Shown here: positions 28,083 through 37,504 of the stretch, one piece after another | How positions within the stretch are numbered: position 1 is the first letter of the stretch | Layout of the letters: each line of letters begins with the position of its first letter | NCBI GenBank assembly: GCA_018241445.1 | Contig: JAFEDT010000002.1 | Span: 130,855 to 194,854, forward strand | Direction: 5' to 3' | DNA from: Pseudomonadota bacterium | GTDB taxonomy: Bacteria > Pseudomonadota > Gammaproteobacteria > Steroidobacterales > Steroidobacteraceae | DNA length: 64,000 nt | Notes under the pieces: model-generated | What the model saw: only the letters and a program-made list of their open reading frames with translations | Databases searched by the model: none | Told to the model about the DNA's origin: nothing | Program-made: the position numbers and the translations under genes

Positions 28083-29435
28083 ATGAGGCGAATTACCCGC
28101 GCGCGGGGGGTATCCGCGTCGTTGCTGCTCGCCGCAGCGTGCACACTGCTCGCGCCGCCGGCCTTCAGCGAGGCGGCCCGCGATTGCCTGGTCGGCAGCT
28201 ACCGGCTCGCGGACGGATCGGACGTCGACATCGCCCCTTCCGAGGGCGACACCCTGCGCTGGCGGAAGTTCGACGGCACGACCGGCGCCCTGCACCCAGT
28301 CAGCGACGGCTCCTGGAGAAGCACCCGTGGATGGTCCAGGGCCGCGGACGGCATCACCGCGTCCTTCTCCGGCTGCGGCGGGAACTCGATCAGTTTCGCG
28401 GGAATCGCCGGCACCCGCACGGACTTCGAGGTGCACGACGTCACTTTCGCCAGTCACGGCACGCCCCTCGTCGGCCGGCTGGTGCTGCCGCGCGGCACGG
28501 CCCGGGTCCCGGTCGTGGTGCTGGTGCACGGCTCGGAGCACGACTCGGCTCTCACTTTCTACTCGCTGCAGCGGATGCTGCCTGCTCAAGGGGTTGGCGC
28601 GTTCGTCTATGACAAGCGCGGAACCGGCAAGTCAGGGGGAACTTACACGCAGGACTATTCGTTGCTGGCCGATGACGCCGTGGCCGCCGTGGCTGCGGCC
28701 CGCTCCCTGGCGGGTGCGCGGCTCGGAAGGATCGGTTTCCAGGGCGGCAGCCAGGCTGGCTGGGTGGTGCCCCTGGCGGCCTCCAGAACCGAGGTCGACT
28801 TCGCCATCGTCTGCTTCGGCCTGGCCGTCGACGTCATCGCCGAGGACCAGGAGGCGGTGGAACTGCAACTGAGCGAGAAGGGTTACTCGCGCAGCGAGAT
28901 CCGTGCTGCGCTGCAGGTCGCGGCGGCGGCGGAGCGGGTGGTCGCAAGCGGCCTGACCGACGGCTTCGCCGAGTTCGATCGTCTGCGATCGCAGTACTCC
29001 GGGGCACGCTGGTACAAGGACCTGCGCGGCGACTACACCTGGCTGGTCCTGCCCCATACCGAGGCGGAGCTGCGCGCCATGGCGCCGCAATTCGACTGGC
29101 ATACGCCCTGGCACTACGATCCGATGCCGGTGTTGCGCTCGCTGCGTACCCCGCAGTTGTGGATACTCGGCGGGGAGGACTACGACGCACCCAGCCGGGA
29201 GACACGCAGGCGACTCAACTCGCTCATCGCCGACGGACGCGACTATACGGTGGCCTTCTACCCCAACGCCGAGCACGGCATGACCCTGTTCGACCTCGAC
29301 GTCAAGGGGGAGCGGACATCCACCCGCTACGCACCGGGCTACTTCCGGCTGCTGCTCGACTTTGCGCGCGATGGCATGCTGTCGGGACCGTACGGCGACG
29401 CCGAGCTGACCCTGCCACTGCAGCACCGCAGGTAA
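28083..29435 (+). CDS. Exported alpha/beta hydrolase
   Basis: A 450-residue protein. The start at 28083 gives a signal peptide (about 1-27, ending FSEA). An N-terminal domain of about 110 residues with two cysteines precedes the alpha/beta hydrolase core: VLVHGSEHDS (oxyanion strand), YDKRGTGKSGG, nucleophile elbow GGSQAG, acid in GGEDYD and base in NAEHGM. This looks like a secreted esterase or peptidase of the BAAT/S9-related kind; the substrate is unknown. It follows mscS by 20 bases and ends 4 bases before arfB. Confidence 0.82.
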   Translation: MRRITRARGVSASLLLAAACTLLAPPAFSEAARDCLVGSYRLADGSDVDIAPSEGDTLRWRKFDGTTGALHPVSDGSWRSTRGWSRAADGITASFSGCGGNSISFAGIAGTRTDFEVHDVTFASHGTPLVGRLVLPRGTARVPVVVLVHGSEHDSALTFYSLQRMLPAQGVGAFVYDKRGTGKSGGTYTQDYSLLADDAVAAVAAARSLAGARLGRIGFQGGSQAGWVVPLAASRTEVDFAIVCFGLAVDVIAEDQEAVELQLSEKGYSRSEIRAALQVAAAAERVVASGLTDGFAEFDRLRSQYSGARWYKDLRGDYTWLVLPHTEAELRAMAPQFDWHTPWHYDPMPVLRSLRTPQLWILGGEDYDAPSRETRRRLNSLIADGRDYTVAFYPNAEHGMTLFDLDVKGERTSTRYAPGYFRLLLDFARDGMLSGPYGDAELTLPLQHRR

Positions 29436-29439
29436 GCGG

Positions 29440-29862
29440 ATGCCCTTGCCCGTCCAGCCCGGCCTCGAGATTCCCGACTCCGACCTGCAGCTCAACTTCG
29501 TGCGCAGCTCAGGTCCGGGCGGGCAGAACGTCAACAAGGTGGCCACAGCCGCGCAGCTGCGCTTCGACCTCGCCGGCAGCGGCGCGCTGTCCGAACCGGT
29601 GAAAATGCGGGTGCGCGCACTCGCCGGCCGGCGACTGACCCTGGACGGGGCGGTGTTGATCATCGCCCGTAATCACCGCACCCAGGAGGGCAATCGCCGC
29701 GAGGCCTTCGAGCGGCTGGCCGAGCTGATCCGCCAGGGGCTGGTAGCGCCGCGCCGCCGCATCGCCACCCGCCCGACACGAGCCTCGCGCGAACGGCGCA
29801 TCGAGTCCAAGACACACCGCCAGGGCACCAAGCGCCTGCGCGCCAGGCCCTCCTGGGACTAA
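29440..29862 (+). CDS. arfB: Alternative ribosome-rescue factor ArfB (peptidyl-tRNA hydrolase)
   Basis: A 140-residue stand-alone release-factor domain. RSSGPGGQNVNKV holds the catalytic GGQ (residues 25-27), and the C-terminus is a basic tail (RERRIESKTHRQGTKRLR region) that enters the empty mRNA channel of stalled ribosomes. It frees ribosomes from truncated mRNA. It overlaps the convergent transporter gene by 4 bases. Confidence 0.95.
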   Translation: MPLPVQPGLEIPDSDLQLNFVRSSGPGGQNVNKVATAAQLRFDLAGSGALSEPVKMRVRALAGRRLTLDGAVLIIARNHRTQEGNRREAFERLAELIRQGLVAPRRRIATRPTRASRERRIESKTHRQGTKRLRARPSWD

Positions 29863-32252
29863 ATGCTACTTCGGCGCTGCCGGCGCCGAGGCCGGATCAG
29901 CCACGCCGCCAGCGCCGGCAGCAGGATCACGGCCGCCAGCATGTTCACCAGGAACATGAAGGTCAGCATGATGCCGATGTCGGCCTGGAACTTCAGCGGC
30001 GAAAACACCCAGGTGGCGACCCCGATCGCGAGCGTGATGCCGGTGAAGATGATGCTGGCGCCCGTGACCCGCAGCGTGTGCTCGTAGGCCTCGCGCACCG
30101 CCAGTCCCTCGCGCAGGAAGTGCTGCATGCGGCTGAACAGGTAGATGCCGTAGTCCACGCCGATGCCGGCACCCAGGGCCACCATCGGCAGTGTCACGAC
30201 CGTCAGCCCGATGTCGACCAGCGCCATGACGGCGTACACCAGCACCGACACCAGCGCCAGCGGCAGCACCACCAGCAGCGTGCCGGTCACGGAGCGGAAG
30301 ATGACCAGGCACATGAGGATCACCGCGGCGAACACGCCGGCCAGGATCAGCGCCTCGCGCGCTTCCACGGTTTCGTTGGTTGCCGCCATGACTCCGACCA
30401 TGCCGGTCGCCAGCCGCAACCGCGCGCCAGGGAGCGGATTGTCGTGGCGCCACTGCTTCACGGCGTCGACGACGGTGGTGATGGTGGCGGCGCGGTGGTC
30501 GGACAGAAACATCATCACCGGCACCAGGTCGCAGTTCTCGTTCAGCAGCCCGGTGCTGGTTTCGATGTAGCGCGTCGACTGGGTCAACTGCGCCTGCTCG
30601 CGCGGAATGCTGCGCCACTTCAGGCTGCCCTCGTTCCAGCCGCCGGCGGCCAGGCGCGCATAGAACGGCAGCGTCACCACGTCCTGCACCCCGGGCACGT
30701 TGCGCATGTGCCACCCGAAGCGATCGATGGCGCTCATCAGGTCGTGGCTGACGCACACCGGCTGCTGCGACTGCACGATGGCGGTCAGCAGGTCCACGCC
30801 GATGTTGAATCGCGAGGTGATGACATCGTTGTCGCGGTTGTAGCGCGAATCGGCCCGCAACTCCGGCACGCCGGCCTGGGTGTCGCCGATCGGGGTCTCC
30901 CTGCCCTTCCACCAGCCGGCTACCGCCAGCAGCGCGGCTGCCGCGATGATGACCGTCGCCGGCCCACGCTGGGCGACACGCGACAACAGCACCCACAGGG
31001 GCGCCAGCTGGTGCTGGCGGCGCACGACCCGGTCGTGGAAGCCGGCGTCGAAGTGCACCCACGACACCAGCACCGGCAGCAGCACCAGGTCGGTGAGGAT
31101 CACGGCCGCCACCCCGATACTGGCGGTGATGGCCATCTCGCGGATCACCGGCACCGGGATCATAAGGATGGTCACGAAGCCCACCAGGTCGGCCAGCAGC
31201 GCAATCAGCGCCGGCGCCAGCAGTTGCCGGAAGGTCAGCCGTGCCGCCGCCATGCTGGACAGGCCGTGCGCGGCGCGATCGCCCACCGCGCTGATCTTCT
31301 GCACCCCGTGGCTGACGCCGATGGCGAACACGAGGAACGGAACCAGCAGGCCGATCGGGTCGATGCCATAGCGCAGCAGCGCCAGGGCGCCGAGCTGCCA
31401 CACCACCGCGATCACCGAGCACAGCACCGGGATGAAGGCGACGTGCCAGCTCTGGCAGTACAGGCGCACCGCCAGCAGGGTCAGTACCAGCGTGATGACG
31501 GCGAACAACAGCACCTGGGTCGCACCGTCGGCGATGTCGCCCATCATCTTGGCGAAGCCGATGATGCGCACGTCGATGCCGGAGGCGGCGCCCCCCGGGC
31601 CGCGGGCCTGCTCGATGGGCACGCGGATACGCGTCTCGAGCTGGTGCGCCAGGCGGATCAGGTCCACCGGGTGGCCGTGCGCGTCCTGGTCCAGCACCGT
31701 GGCACTGACCAGCGCGCCGGAGAAGTCACGCGCCACCAGCCGCCCGAGAATGCCGGCCTTGCGGATGTTGTCGCGCACCCGCGCCAGCGCCGCCGGGGTG
31801 GGCGTGAAGTCCGCCGGGACCACGTTGCCGGCTTCGATCCCGTCCTCCACCACCTCCAGGTAGCGCACGTTGGGTGTCAGGATCGACTGCACGCGGGTGC
31901 GGTCGATCCCGTCCATGACGATGACCTCGTCGGTCGCGCGGCGCATGGCGGCGAAGAACTGCGGCGTGAACATGTTGCCGTCGCGCGCGATCAGTGCCAC
32001 CAGGATGCGGTTGGCGCCGCGGAAATCGGCGATCTGCGGATCCAGGTAGGTGCGCATGTACTCATGCTGCACCGGCAACATCTTGGTGAAGGATGGCTCC
32101 AGGTGCAGGCCGCGCACCGCGGCCAGCACGGCCAGCAGCGTGCCCAGCGCGAAGGCCGCCAGCACCAGCCGGCGGTTGCCGAAGATCAGCGCCTCCAGGA
32201 CCCGCTCGACGGCGCCCTGGGGTCGCAGCAGGCCATGTGTTCCGGCCATCAA
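29859..32252 (-). CDS. RND-superfamily MMPL-type transporter
   Basis: A 797-residue inner membrane protein built as two halves, each one helix, a large periplasmic loop, then five helices. The second half includes ALGAGIGVDYGIYLFSRM, the proton-relay region typical of hydrophobe and lipid exporters of the MMPL/HpnN type rather than of drug pumps. It is the last gene of a four-gene minus-strand cassette and overlaps the preceding YCF48-like gene by 4 bases (ATGA). No membrane-fusion partner is encoded, so cargo transfer is probably handled by the DUF1329 and DUF1302 products. Confidence 0.9.
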   Translation of the reverse strand: MMAGTHGLLRPQGAVERVLEALIFGNRRLVLAAFALGTLLAVLAAVRGLHLEPSFTKMLPVQHEYMRTYLDPQIADFRGANRILVALIARDGNMFTPQFFAAMRRATDEVIVMDGIDRTRVQSILTPNVRYLEVVEDGIEAGNVVPADFTPTPAALARVRDNIRKAGILGRLVARDFSGALVSATVLDQDAHGHPVDLIRLAHQLETRIRVPIEQARGPGGAASGIDVRIIGFAKMMGDIADGATQVLLFAVITLVLTLLAVRLYCQSWHVAFIPVLCSVIAVVWQLGALALLRYGIDPIGLLVPFLVFAIGVSHGVQKISAVGDRAAHGLSSMAAARLTFRQLLAPALIALLADLVGFVTILMIPVPVIREMAITASIGVAAVILTDLVLLPVLVSWVHFDAGFHDRVVRRQHQLAPLWVLLSRVAQRGPATVIIAAAALLAVAGWWKGRETPIGDTQAGVPELRADSRYNRDNDVITSRFNIGVDLLTAIVQSQQPVCVSHDLMSAIDRFGWHMRNVPGVQDVVTLPFYARLAAGGWNEGSLKWRSIPREQAQLTQSTRYIETSTGLLNENCDLVPVMMFLSDHRAATITTVVDAVKQWRHDNPLPGARLRLATGMVGVMAATNETVEAREALILAGVFAAVILMCLVIFRSVTGTLLVVLPLALVSVLVYAVMALVDIGLTVVTLPMVALGAGIGVDYGIYLFSRMQHFLREGLAVREAYEHTLRVTGASIIFTGITLAIGVATWVFSPLKFQADIGIMLTFMFLVNMLAAVILLPALAAWLIRPRRRQRRSSI

Positions 32253-33298
32253 TGCCTCTGTGCTTCGGCGGCGCTCGCCGCCGCGTCGAGCCGCTGCACG
32301 CCGTGGACACCTGCCACAACCGGGACGCCCTCGACGTTGATCACCGCGGCGAGGTCACCGAGCTGTGGCTGCATGCTCAACTGGAAGTGGCGCCCACCGT
32401 CGGTGCTGCGCAGCAGCGTGCCGGACATTCCCACGATGGTGATCGCGCCCTCGGCGGCACGCGTGGCGCCATCGAGGGTCTCCTGCGTGCCGGTGGGGAT
32501 GCGCTGCCATTTCAGGCCCCCGTCTTCGGAACGGAACAGGTTGCCGCGCAGTCCGAAGACCAGCACGGCATCCCCATCCAGCGGCAGTACGCCAAAAAAC
32601 GAACCCTCGTAGGGAGACGGCAGTTCGCGCCAGCTCTGCCCGGCGTCGTCAGAGCGGTACAGGTGCCCCGCCTCGCAGGCGAGATACAGGCGCGTGGTGG
32701 AGGCGGCGGCGATGCGGTTGAGGTGGTAGTCCAGGCGTTGCTGCGCATCGGGTTTCAACGGCAGCGGCGCGAACTTGCCCGGTACCCAGGTGCGGCCGCC
32801 GTCGACGCTGGACAGCCAGGTGGCGTAGGCCCCGACGGCGAGCGCCCTGCCGTTCGGCCCACACCAGACATCCAGCAGCGGTCCCGGCGCGTCCAGCGCC
32901 TGGTGCACGCGCCGCCAGCTGACTCCGGCATCCTGCGTATAGAGAATAGTCTGGTCGTGCCCTACTGCTATGCCATGCTCCCGGTCGTGGAAGCACACCC
33001 CCGTCAGCAGCGCCTGGGTGGGCACTGTGCCTGCCTGCCTCCAGTGCGCGCCGCGATCGTCTGAGTACACGATCACACCGCGGTCGCCGACGGCCACCAG
33101 CCGGGTATCGGCGACGGCGAGCGCGATCAGCAGCGTGTGCGCGGCGAGCGGGGCGTGCTCGGCTTCGAGCGTCGGCGGCGCTGCCGCCGCGGGTGCCATG
33201 GCGGTCACGGGCATTGCCGCGTCCACCGCCAGCAACGTGAGCACAACGATCAGCCGCCTGGCGTCGTACCCGGGGCCAGCAACGCGTTGTGCGGCCAT
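32249..33298 (-). CDS. YCF48/BNR-repeat exported beta-propeller protein
   Basis: A 349-residue protein with an N-terminal hydrophobic export signal (about 15-40). The mature part is a series of propeller blades with the repeated pattern (S/Y)xDxGxxWxx: SDDRGAHWRQ, TQDAGVSWRR, SVDGGRTWVP, SDDAGQSWRE, SEDGGLKWQR, STDGGRHFQL, that is six or seven blades. This is the YCF48 fold of photosystem II assembly factors, here in a non-photosynthetic setting. Similar genes regularly sit between DUF1329 and an RND transporter; an assembly or scaffold role in the periplasm is an inference. Confidence 0.88.
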   Translation of the reverse strand: MAAQRVAGPGYDARRLIVVLTLLAVDAAMPVTAMAPAAAAPPTLEAEHAPLAAHTLLIALAVADTRLVAVGDRGVIVYSDDRGAHWRQAGTVPTQALLTGVCFHDREHGIAVGHDQTILYTQDAGVSWRRVHQALDAPGPLLDVWCGPNGRALAVGAYATWLSSVDGGRTWVPGKFAPLPLKPDAQQRLDYHLNRIAAASTTRLYLACEAGHLYRSDDAGQSWRELPSPYEGSFFGVLPLDGDAVLVFGLRGNLFRSEDGGLKWQRIPTGTQETLDGATRAAEGAITIVGMSGTLLRSTDGGRHFQLSMQPQLGDLAAVINVEGVPVVAGVHGVQRLDAAASAAEAQRH

Positions 33299-33317
33299 GC
33301 TGCGGGACCACGCAGCT

Positions 33318-34694
33318 TCAGCGGATACCGCGTCGTTCCAGCACCGAGGGCTGATAGTCCGCCGGCGTGCGCTTGATGTTGAAGTTGTAGGAGCCCGGTT
33401 CCTCGTTCTGCAGCCCGAGCGCCAGGTAGCGGCCGTTGGACAGGTCCATCACCAGCTCCAGCGTGGTCCACAGCGTCGGCAACTCGTAATAGTTGATGGC
33501 GTGGCCTTCCTGCACCCGGTACAGCTGGCCGCGTACGTCGTAACAATCGACGGCGAGGATCTGCCAGGAGTCCTCGTCCACGTACAGCGTGCGCCGGCTG
33601 TACAGGTGGCTCATCCCCGGCTTGAGGGTCGAGTCCACCACCCATACGCGGTGCAGTTCGTAGCGGGCCAGGTCCTGGTTGATGTGGTTCTTCTTGAGTA
33701 TGTCGGAGTACTTGTACTGCTTGCTCTGCAGGCGATAGGCGTTGTACGGGACGTAGATTTCCTTCTTGCCGACCAGCTTCCAGTCGTAGCGCTCCGGGCT
33801 GCCGTTGTACATGTCGAACTGGTCGGAGGTGCGCAGGTTGTCGGCGTTGGTGCCCGGGTTGTCGAACGCCACGTTGGGCGCACGGCGCACGCGCCGCTGG
33901 CCGGGGTTGTAGACCCAGGCGCGGCGGTTCTCCTTCGCCTGGTCGAGCGTCTCCTGCACCAGCAGGATCTCACCGGCATAGCGCGCCGGCGCGGTAGTTT
34001 CCTGCATGAAATACAGCAGGATGTTGTTCAGTCCCGCCTCGGTCATGCCGGGCATGGCGTACTGGAACAGGAACTCGTCCTTGAAGTTGATCAGTGTGTA
34101 GTTGCCGCTGGCAGTCATCGGCGCCTGGCCGATGGTGCGCGAGGCCGCGACACCGCGGAAGCGCAGGACGTGATTCCAGAACACTTCCACGCCCGACTGC
34201 GGAATCGGGAACGGTATGCCCTCGATGGCGCCGGTGACACCGTTGCCGCCCGCGGTCAGGTGCGCGGTGGTCGCATTGCGCCTGGTGGCGGCGGCAATAC
34301 GCTCCGGCACCGCGGCGCTGCGATGCGTCGGATAGACGATCATGCGGTAGTCGGGATAGGCCTTGAACAGCGCCTTGTGGCCCTCGGTGAGCTTGTCTGC
34401 GTACTGCGCCATGTTGGCGGCGGTGATGGTGAACAGCGGCTTGTCAGCGGCGTACGGATCCGGATGGTGGTCGCCGGAGCGGTAGTTGGGAAAGCCGGCA
34501 TCCGCCGGTGACTTGATGCCGCCGGTCCAGGCCGGGATGTTGCCGTCGGCGCTGGCGGCCTTCTCGCCTCCCAGCGGCGTGAGTTGCTGCCCCAGCCGGG
34601 CGGCCTCCTGCGGGCTGACGGCGGCCAGCGCCACCGACGCGGTCATCCATGCCGCCATCCAGGCGGCCGTTGCCAGACGAATCGGGTTCTTCAT
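33318..34694 (-). CDS. DUF1329 periplasmic protein
   Basis: A 458-residue protein. The start at 34694 has GGAGAG upstream and yields a signal peptide (1-24, ending LAA). The mature start with RLGQQLTPLGGEKA and GNIPAWTGGI is the DUF1329 hallmark, as are the frequent Trp and Tyr residues. The family is usually considered related to LolA/LolB-type lipid carriers, which would suit a shuttle between an inner membrane RND exporter and the outer membrane; that role is inferred. It is flanked at 19-base distances by the DUF1302 and YCF48-like genes. Confidence 0.9.
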   Translation of the reverse strand: MKNPIRLATAAWMAAWMTASVALAAVSPQEAARLGQQLTPLGGEKAASADGNIPAWTGGIKSPADAGFPNYRSGDHHPDPYAADKPLFTITAANMAQYADKLTEGHKALFKAYPDYRMIVYPTHRSAAVPERIAAATRRNATTAHLTAGGNGVTGAIEGIPFPIPQSGVEVFWNHVLRFRGVAASRTIGQAPMTASGNYTLINFKDEFLFQYAMPGMTEAGLNNILLYFMQETTAPARYAGEILLVQETLDQAKENRRAWVYNPGQRRVRRAPNVAFDNPGTNADNLRTSDQFDMYNGSPERYDWKLVGKKEIYVPYNAYRLQSKQYKYSDILKKNHINQDLARYELHRVWVVDSTLKPGMSHLYSRRTLYVDEDSWQILAVDCYDVRGQLYRVQEGHAINYYELPTLWTTLELVMDLSNGRYLALGLQNEEPGSYNFNIKRTPADYQPSVLERRGIR

Positions 34695-34713
34695 GGCGGC
34701 TCTCCGAAGCACT

Positions 34714-36825
34714 TCAGAACGAATACTTGATGCTCGCAGCTATGAAATCACGGTCGTTGAGCAGGTTGTAACGGCCGGCGCCGCCGAACTGAGTGTAGGA
34801 CACATCCACGTCCCAGCGAGAATTCAGGTTGCCGCCCACCCCGACGGTGAGCGCATGCCGGCCCTGGATGAAGTTGCCGCCCGGCCCGGGCGAGGTGCCG
34901 TTGACGTCGTGCGACCAGGTGAAGTGCGGCAGGATGTTCCACGCGCCAACCAGGCCGGTGTACTCCAGCCGGCCCGCCACGACGTAGCCCCACGAGGTGC
35001 TGGTCGCGAAGCGCGAGCCCGGCTCGTACAGCGTGGGGTATTGCGGATAACTGCCCAGTTGCGGGTTGCCGGCGAGGCTGGTCCCGGGGCCGTCGTACCG
35101 CAGTCCGCGCCCGACCGGGCCGCCGCTGTACTTGTCCTCCAGCCCGGACACATAGTCGACTGCACCCTCGAACAGCAGCACCGCCTGCGATGCCTTGAGA
35201 ACGTTGGCAAAGGTCTGCGTCGCAGTGAACTGCGCCTGCCAGGTGTTGTGGCGCTCCCAGCCGCGGATCGTCTGACCGAGGCCGAAGGCCCCGAGCTGGT
35301 TGCAGCCGGTCACGGGCGTGGCGGAGGCCGGGTCACAGGCGCCGGGCGCGGTGACCTGTTCACCCAGCAGCTGCGCCAGGCCGGCCTCCAGCGGAGTGAG
35401 CGCCGCATACAGCAGCTCGACGTCGTCGACCTGCAGCGGCACGCCGTGGCGGTATGCGACTTCACCCTGCAGGGCGGTCCCGGTCTTCTGGATCTGGGTG
35501 TTGAACGAGACGCCCAGCATGCGAATGTTCTCAGGGAATTCCTCGAAATAGCCGGCCGTCCTGGCGTACTCGTTGGTGGCCAGGCCCGCGGCCTGGGCGC
35601 TGACGTTGCCGCCGGCCAGCAGGGTGCTGGCGCCGATGGTGGCGTACTCCTGCGCGGTGGCGGCACTGAGGTTGCCGCCCGCCTGCGCGGCGCGCCCGGC
35701 GCCGACCGCCGCGCCGGTGGCGACCGCCGCGGCGAAGGGCAGGCCGGCGGCGAGGCCCTGCGCCGCCGCGCCGACCGCGCTCGCCGCGCCAAAGGCGTTG
35801 GCAAAGCCGGCCTGTGTGCCGGTCGATCCGGAGACCACTGGCAGGCGGCTGTGATAGTTGAGGAAGTAGAAGCCAAGCTGCGTGCCCTGGCCGAAGTTGG
35901 GCAGGTACAGCTTGAAGTTGACGCCAAACTGGCCGGAGTCGCGCGGGTAGCGATCGGGCTGACGGTTCACCGACTGGTACCCGGAAATCAGGCCACCGCC
36001 CAGCGGCGAGAAATCCACCCCCTGGTCGGAGAAGGTGCCGAAGCCCAGGAACACGCGCTTGCCGCCGTCGGTACCGAAGTCATTGGTGCTGAAATAGGAA
36101 CCGTCCGGCTCCGGCTTGGTCTCGTGCCACTTGAACAGATACAGGAGCTGGCTGCTGAGATTGGGCGTGAGCTGCAGGTTGAACACGGCCATCTCGTCAG
36201 GCAGCAGGGCTTCGCGCAGCTCCGCGCCCGGCACACGCAACGCCGAGACGTCGAAGTGGTTCACCTGGTTGAGCCCGCCCTGAATGAAGGTGCTCTCTCC
36301 CCAATTGACTACCTGGCGCCCCAGGCGCAGTTCGGCCGGCATCGCCGCGAGGTTGAAACGCAGGTAGCCGTAAGCATCCAGCAGCCGCGTGTAACTGCCG
36401 ACCAGGTTGCGGGCCTGGTGCGACAGCGGGGTGCGCCGGGTGTTGTTGTCCATGACGTAGAAGTCGTAGAGCCCGTCGGCGCGTACGAACAACCCGGCAC
36501 GGTCGCGATAGTTCACGGCAATCTCGGTGACCGCCTTGAGCGCCTTGCTGTAGATGCCCTTGCCGTAATTCAGGTCGCCGTCGTCGAGATTGACGGAATA
36601 ACCGCAACCTCCGTTGGCCGTGCCGATGAGGCGGCAGTCGCGGCCCGAGACGCGCCAGCCCTGTCCGTAGCTGATGGTGGTGTCCCAGCTCCCGGTCCAG
36701 TCCCCGGAGCCGAAGCCCAGGGCCTGCGCGCGCGGGACCGCCGCAAGAGTGGCCAGCGCTGCCGTCGCAACCAACAGCCATCCCGGCACGAAACCCAGAT
36801 GAAACGCTCTGCGGCGTGTGTCCAT
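34714..36825 (-). CDS. DUF1302 outer membrane barrel protein
   Basis: A 703-residue protein. The start at 36825 follows a GGGGGG and gives a signal peptide (about 1-36, ending AQA). The mature part opens with SGDWTGSWDTTISYG, and GRQVVNWGESTF and the C-terminal FIAASIKYSF (terminal Phe) mark it as a DUF1302 family barrel. Residues about 330-430 form an unusual Ala/Gly-rich insert that looks helical rather than strand-forming. First gene of the cassette DUF1302-DUF1329-YCF48-RND, which recurs in Gammaproteobacteria that handle hydrophobic compounds. Confidence 0.9.
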   Translation of the reverse strand: MDTRRRAFHLGFVPGWLLVATAALATLAAVPRAQALGFGSGDWTGSWDTTISYGQGWRVSGRDCRLIGTANGGCGYSVNLDDGDLNYGKGIYSKALKAVTEIAVNYRDRAGLFVRADGLYDFYVMDNNTRRTPLSHQARNLVGSYTRLLDAYGYLRFNLAAMPAELRLGRQVVNWGESTFIQGGLNQVNHFDVSALRVPGAELREALLPDEMAVFNLQLTPNLSSQLLYLFKWHETKPEPDGSYFSTNDFGTDGGKRVFLGFGTFSDQGVDFSPLGGGLISGYQSVNRQPDRYPRDSGQFGVNFKLYLPNFGQGTQLGFYFLNYHSRLPVVSGSTGTQAGFANAFGAASAVGAAAQGLAAGLPFAAAVATGAAVGAGRAAQAGGNLSAATAQEYATIGASTLLAGGNVSAQAAGLATNEYARTAGYFEEFPENIRMLGVSFNTQIQKTGTALQGEVAYRHGVPLQVDDVELLYAALTPLEAGLAQLLGEQVTAPGACDPASATPVTGCNQLGAFGLGQTIRGWERHNTWQAQFTATQTFANVLKASQAVLLFEGAVDYVSGLEDKYSGGPVGRGLRYDGPGTSLAGNPQLGSYPQYPTLYEPGSRFATSTSWGYVVAGRLEYTGLVGAWNILPHFTWSHDVNGTSPGPGGNFIQGRHALTVGVGGNLNSRWDVDVSYTQFGGAGRYNLLNDRDFIAASIKYSF

Positions 36826-36898
36826 ATTCCCCCCGTTCCACTCAGCCGGGACCGATCGCGGCGATCCAGCAGAAATCATCCGACTTGCGAAAAGTCTA

Positions 36899-37468
36899 TC
36901 ACTCGAGGGCTATCGGGGGCAGGTCGAGTCCGATCAGGAAATGCTCGAACAGGTACTGGATGACGCGGATCTGGTCCAGCAGTCGATGATCGCCCTCGAG
37001 CAGGTGCAGGGCCGCCTTGTTGGCCTTCGCAAAGCGCATGCTGTGCTCGTACGGCACCACCTCGTCGCGCCAGCCGTGCACCAATGCTGTCGGACAATCG
37101 GGCAGTCCTGGGTGCAGTTCCGGCAGCCCGGCCATGTACAGCGCCGGCGCGATCAGGAACACGCCGCGGGCGTGCAACAGGGCGCCCGCCGCCACCGACA
37201 CGAATCCGCCCATACTCGAGCCCACCAGCACCAGGTCCCCGGCAAGCTCCTTGCAGAAGTCCGTGAGGCGCGCAACCCTGGCCCGCGGGTCCTCTATGCC
37301 GCGATAGTCGACCGAATGCGCCTCGTGTCCTTCCGCGCGCGCGACCTCGGCCAGGGCGCTGATCTTGCGGCCCCATGGTCCGCTCTCCTGACCGTGGGAG
37401 AACACCACGTGTCGATTCGCAACCGCCACGGGTGCAACGGACGGCGGCGCTGGGGGCTCGTTCGGCAT
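36899..37468 (-). CDS. Small alpha/beta hydrolase, YqiA-like esterase
   Basis: A 189-residue cytoplasmic hydrolase with a compact core: FSHGQESGPWG at the N-terminus, nucleophile elbow GSSMGG (about residue 84), acid in HGWRDEVVP and base in EGDHRL. The size and motifs resemble YqiA/UPF0227-type esterases; natural substrate unknown. It lies between the hairpin cluster and the DUF1302 cassette, on the same strand. A palindromic repeat lies just upstream of its start. Confidence 0.85.
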   Translation of the reverse strand: MPNEPPAPPSVAPVAVANRHVVFSHGQESGPWGRKISALAEVARAEGHEAHSVDYRGIEDPRARVARLTDFCKELAGDLVLVGSSMGGFVSVAAGALLHARGVFLIAPALYMAGLPELHPGLPDCPTALVHGWRDEVVPYEHSMRFAKANKAALHLLEGDHRLLDQIRVIQYLFEHFLIGLDLPPIALE

Positions 37469-37480
37469 GGCGCGGATAAT

Positions 37481-37504
37481 AGCAGGCCGTTTTCAACGGC
37501 CCGC
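37481..37504. repeat. 24-bp palindromic repeat, copy 1
   Basis: This site matches 46208-46231 at 21 of 24 positions; the shared core is TTTTCAACGGCC. Here the arms GGCCGTT (37485-37491) and AACGGCC (37495-37501) pair perfectly. It lies 13 bases before the start of the YqiA-like hydrolase gene. The second copy lies before the GST gene in the same orientation, so a shared operator is possible. Confidence 0.5.

Noticed and set aside
30078..32612. 844-residue His/Gln-rich frame on the plus strand
   Set aside because: Antisense shadow of the RND transporter; no signal or domain.
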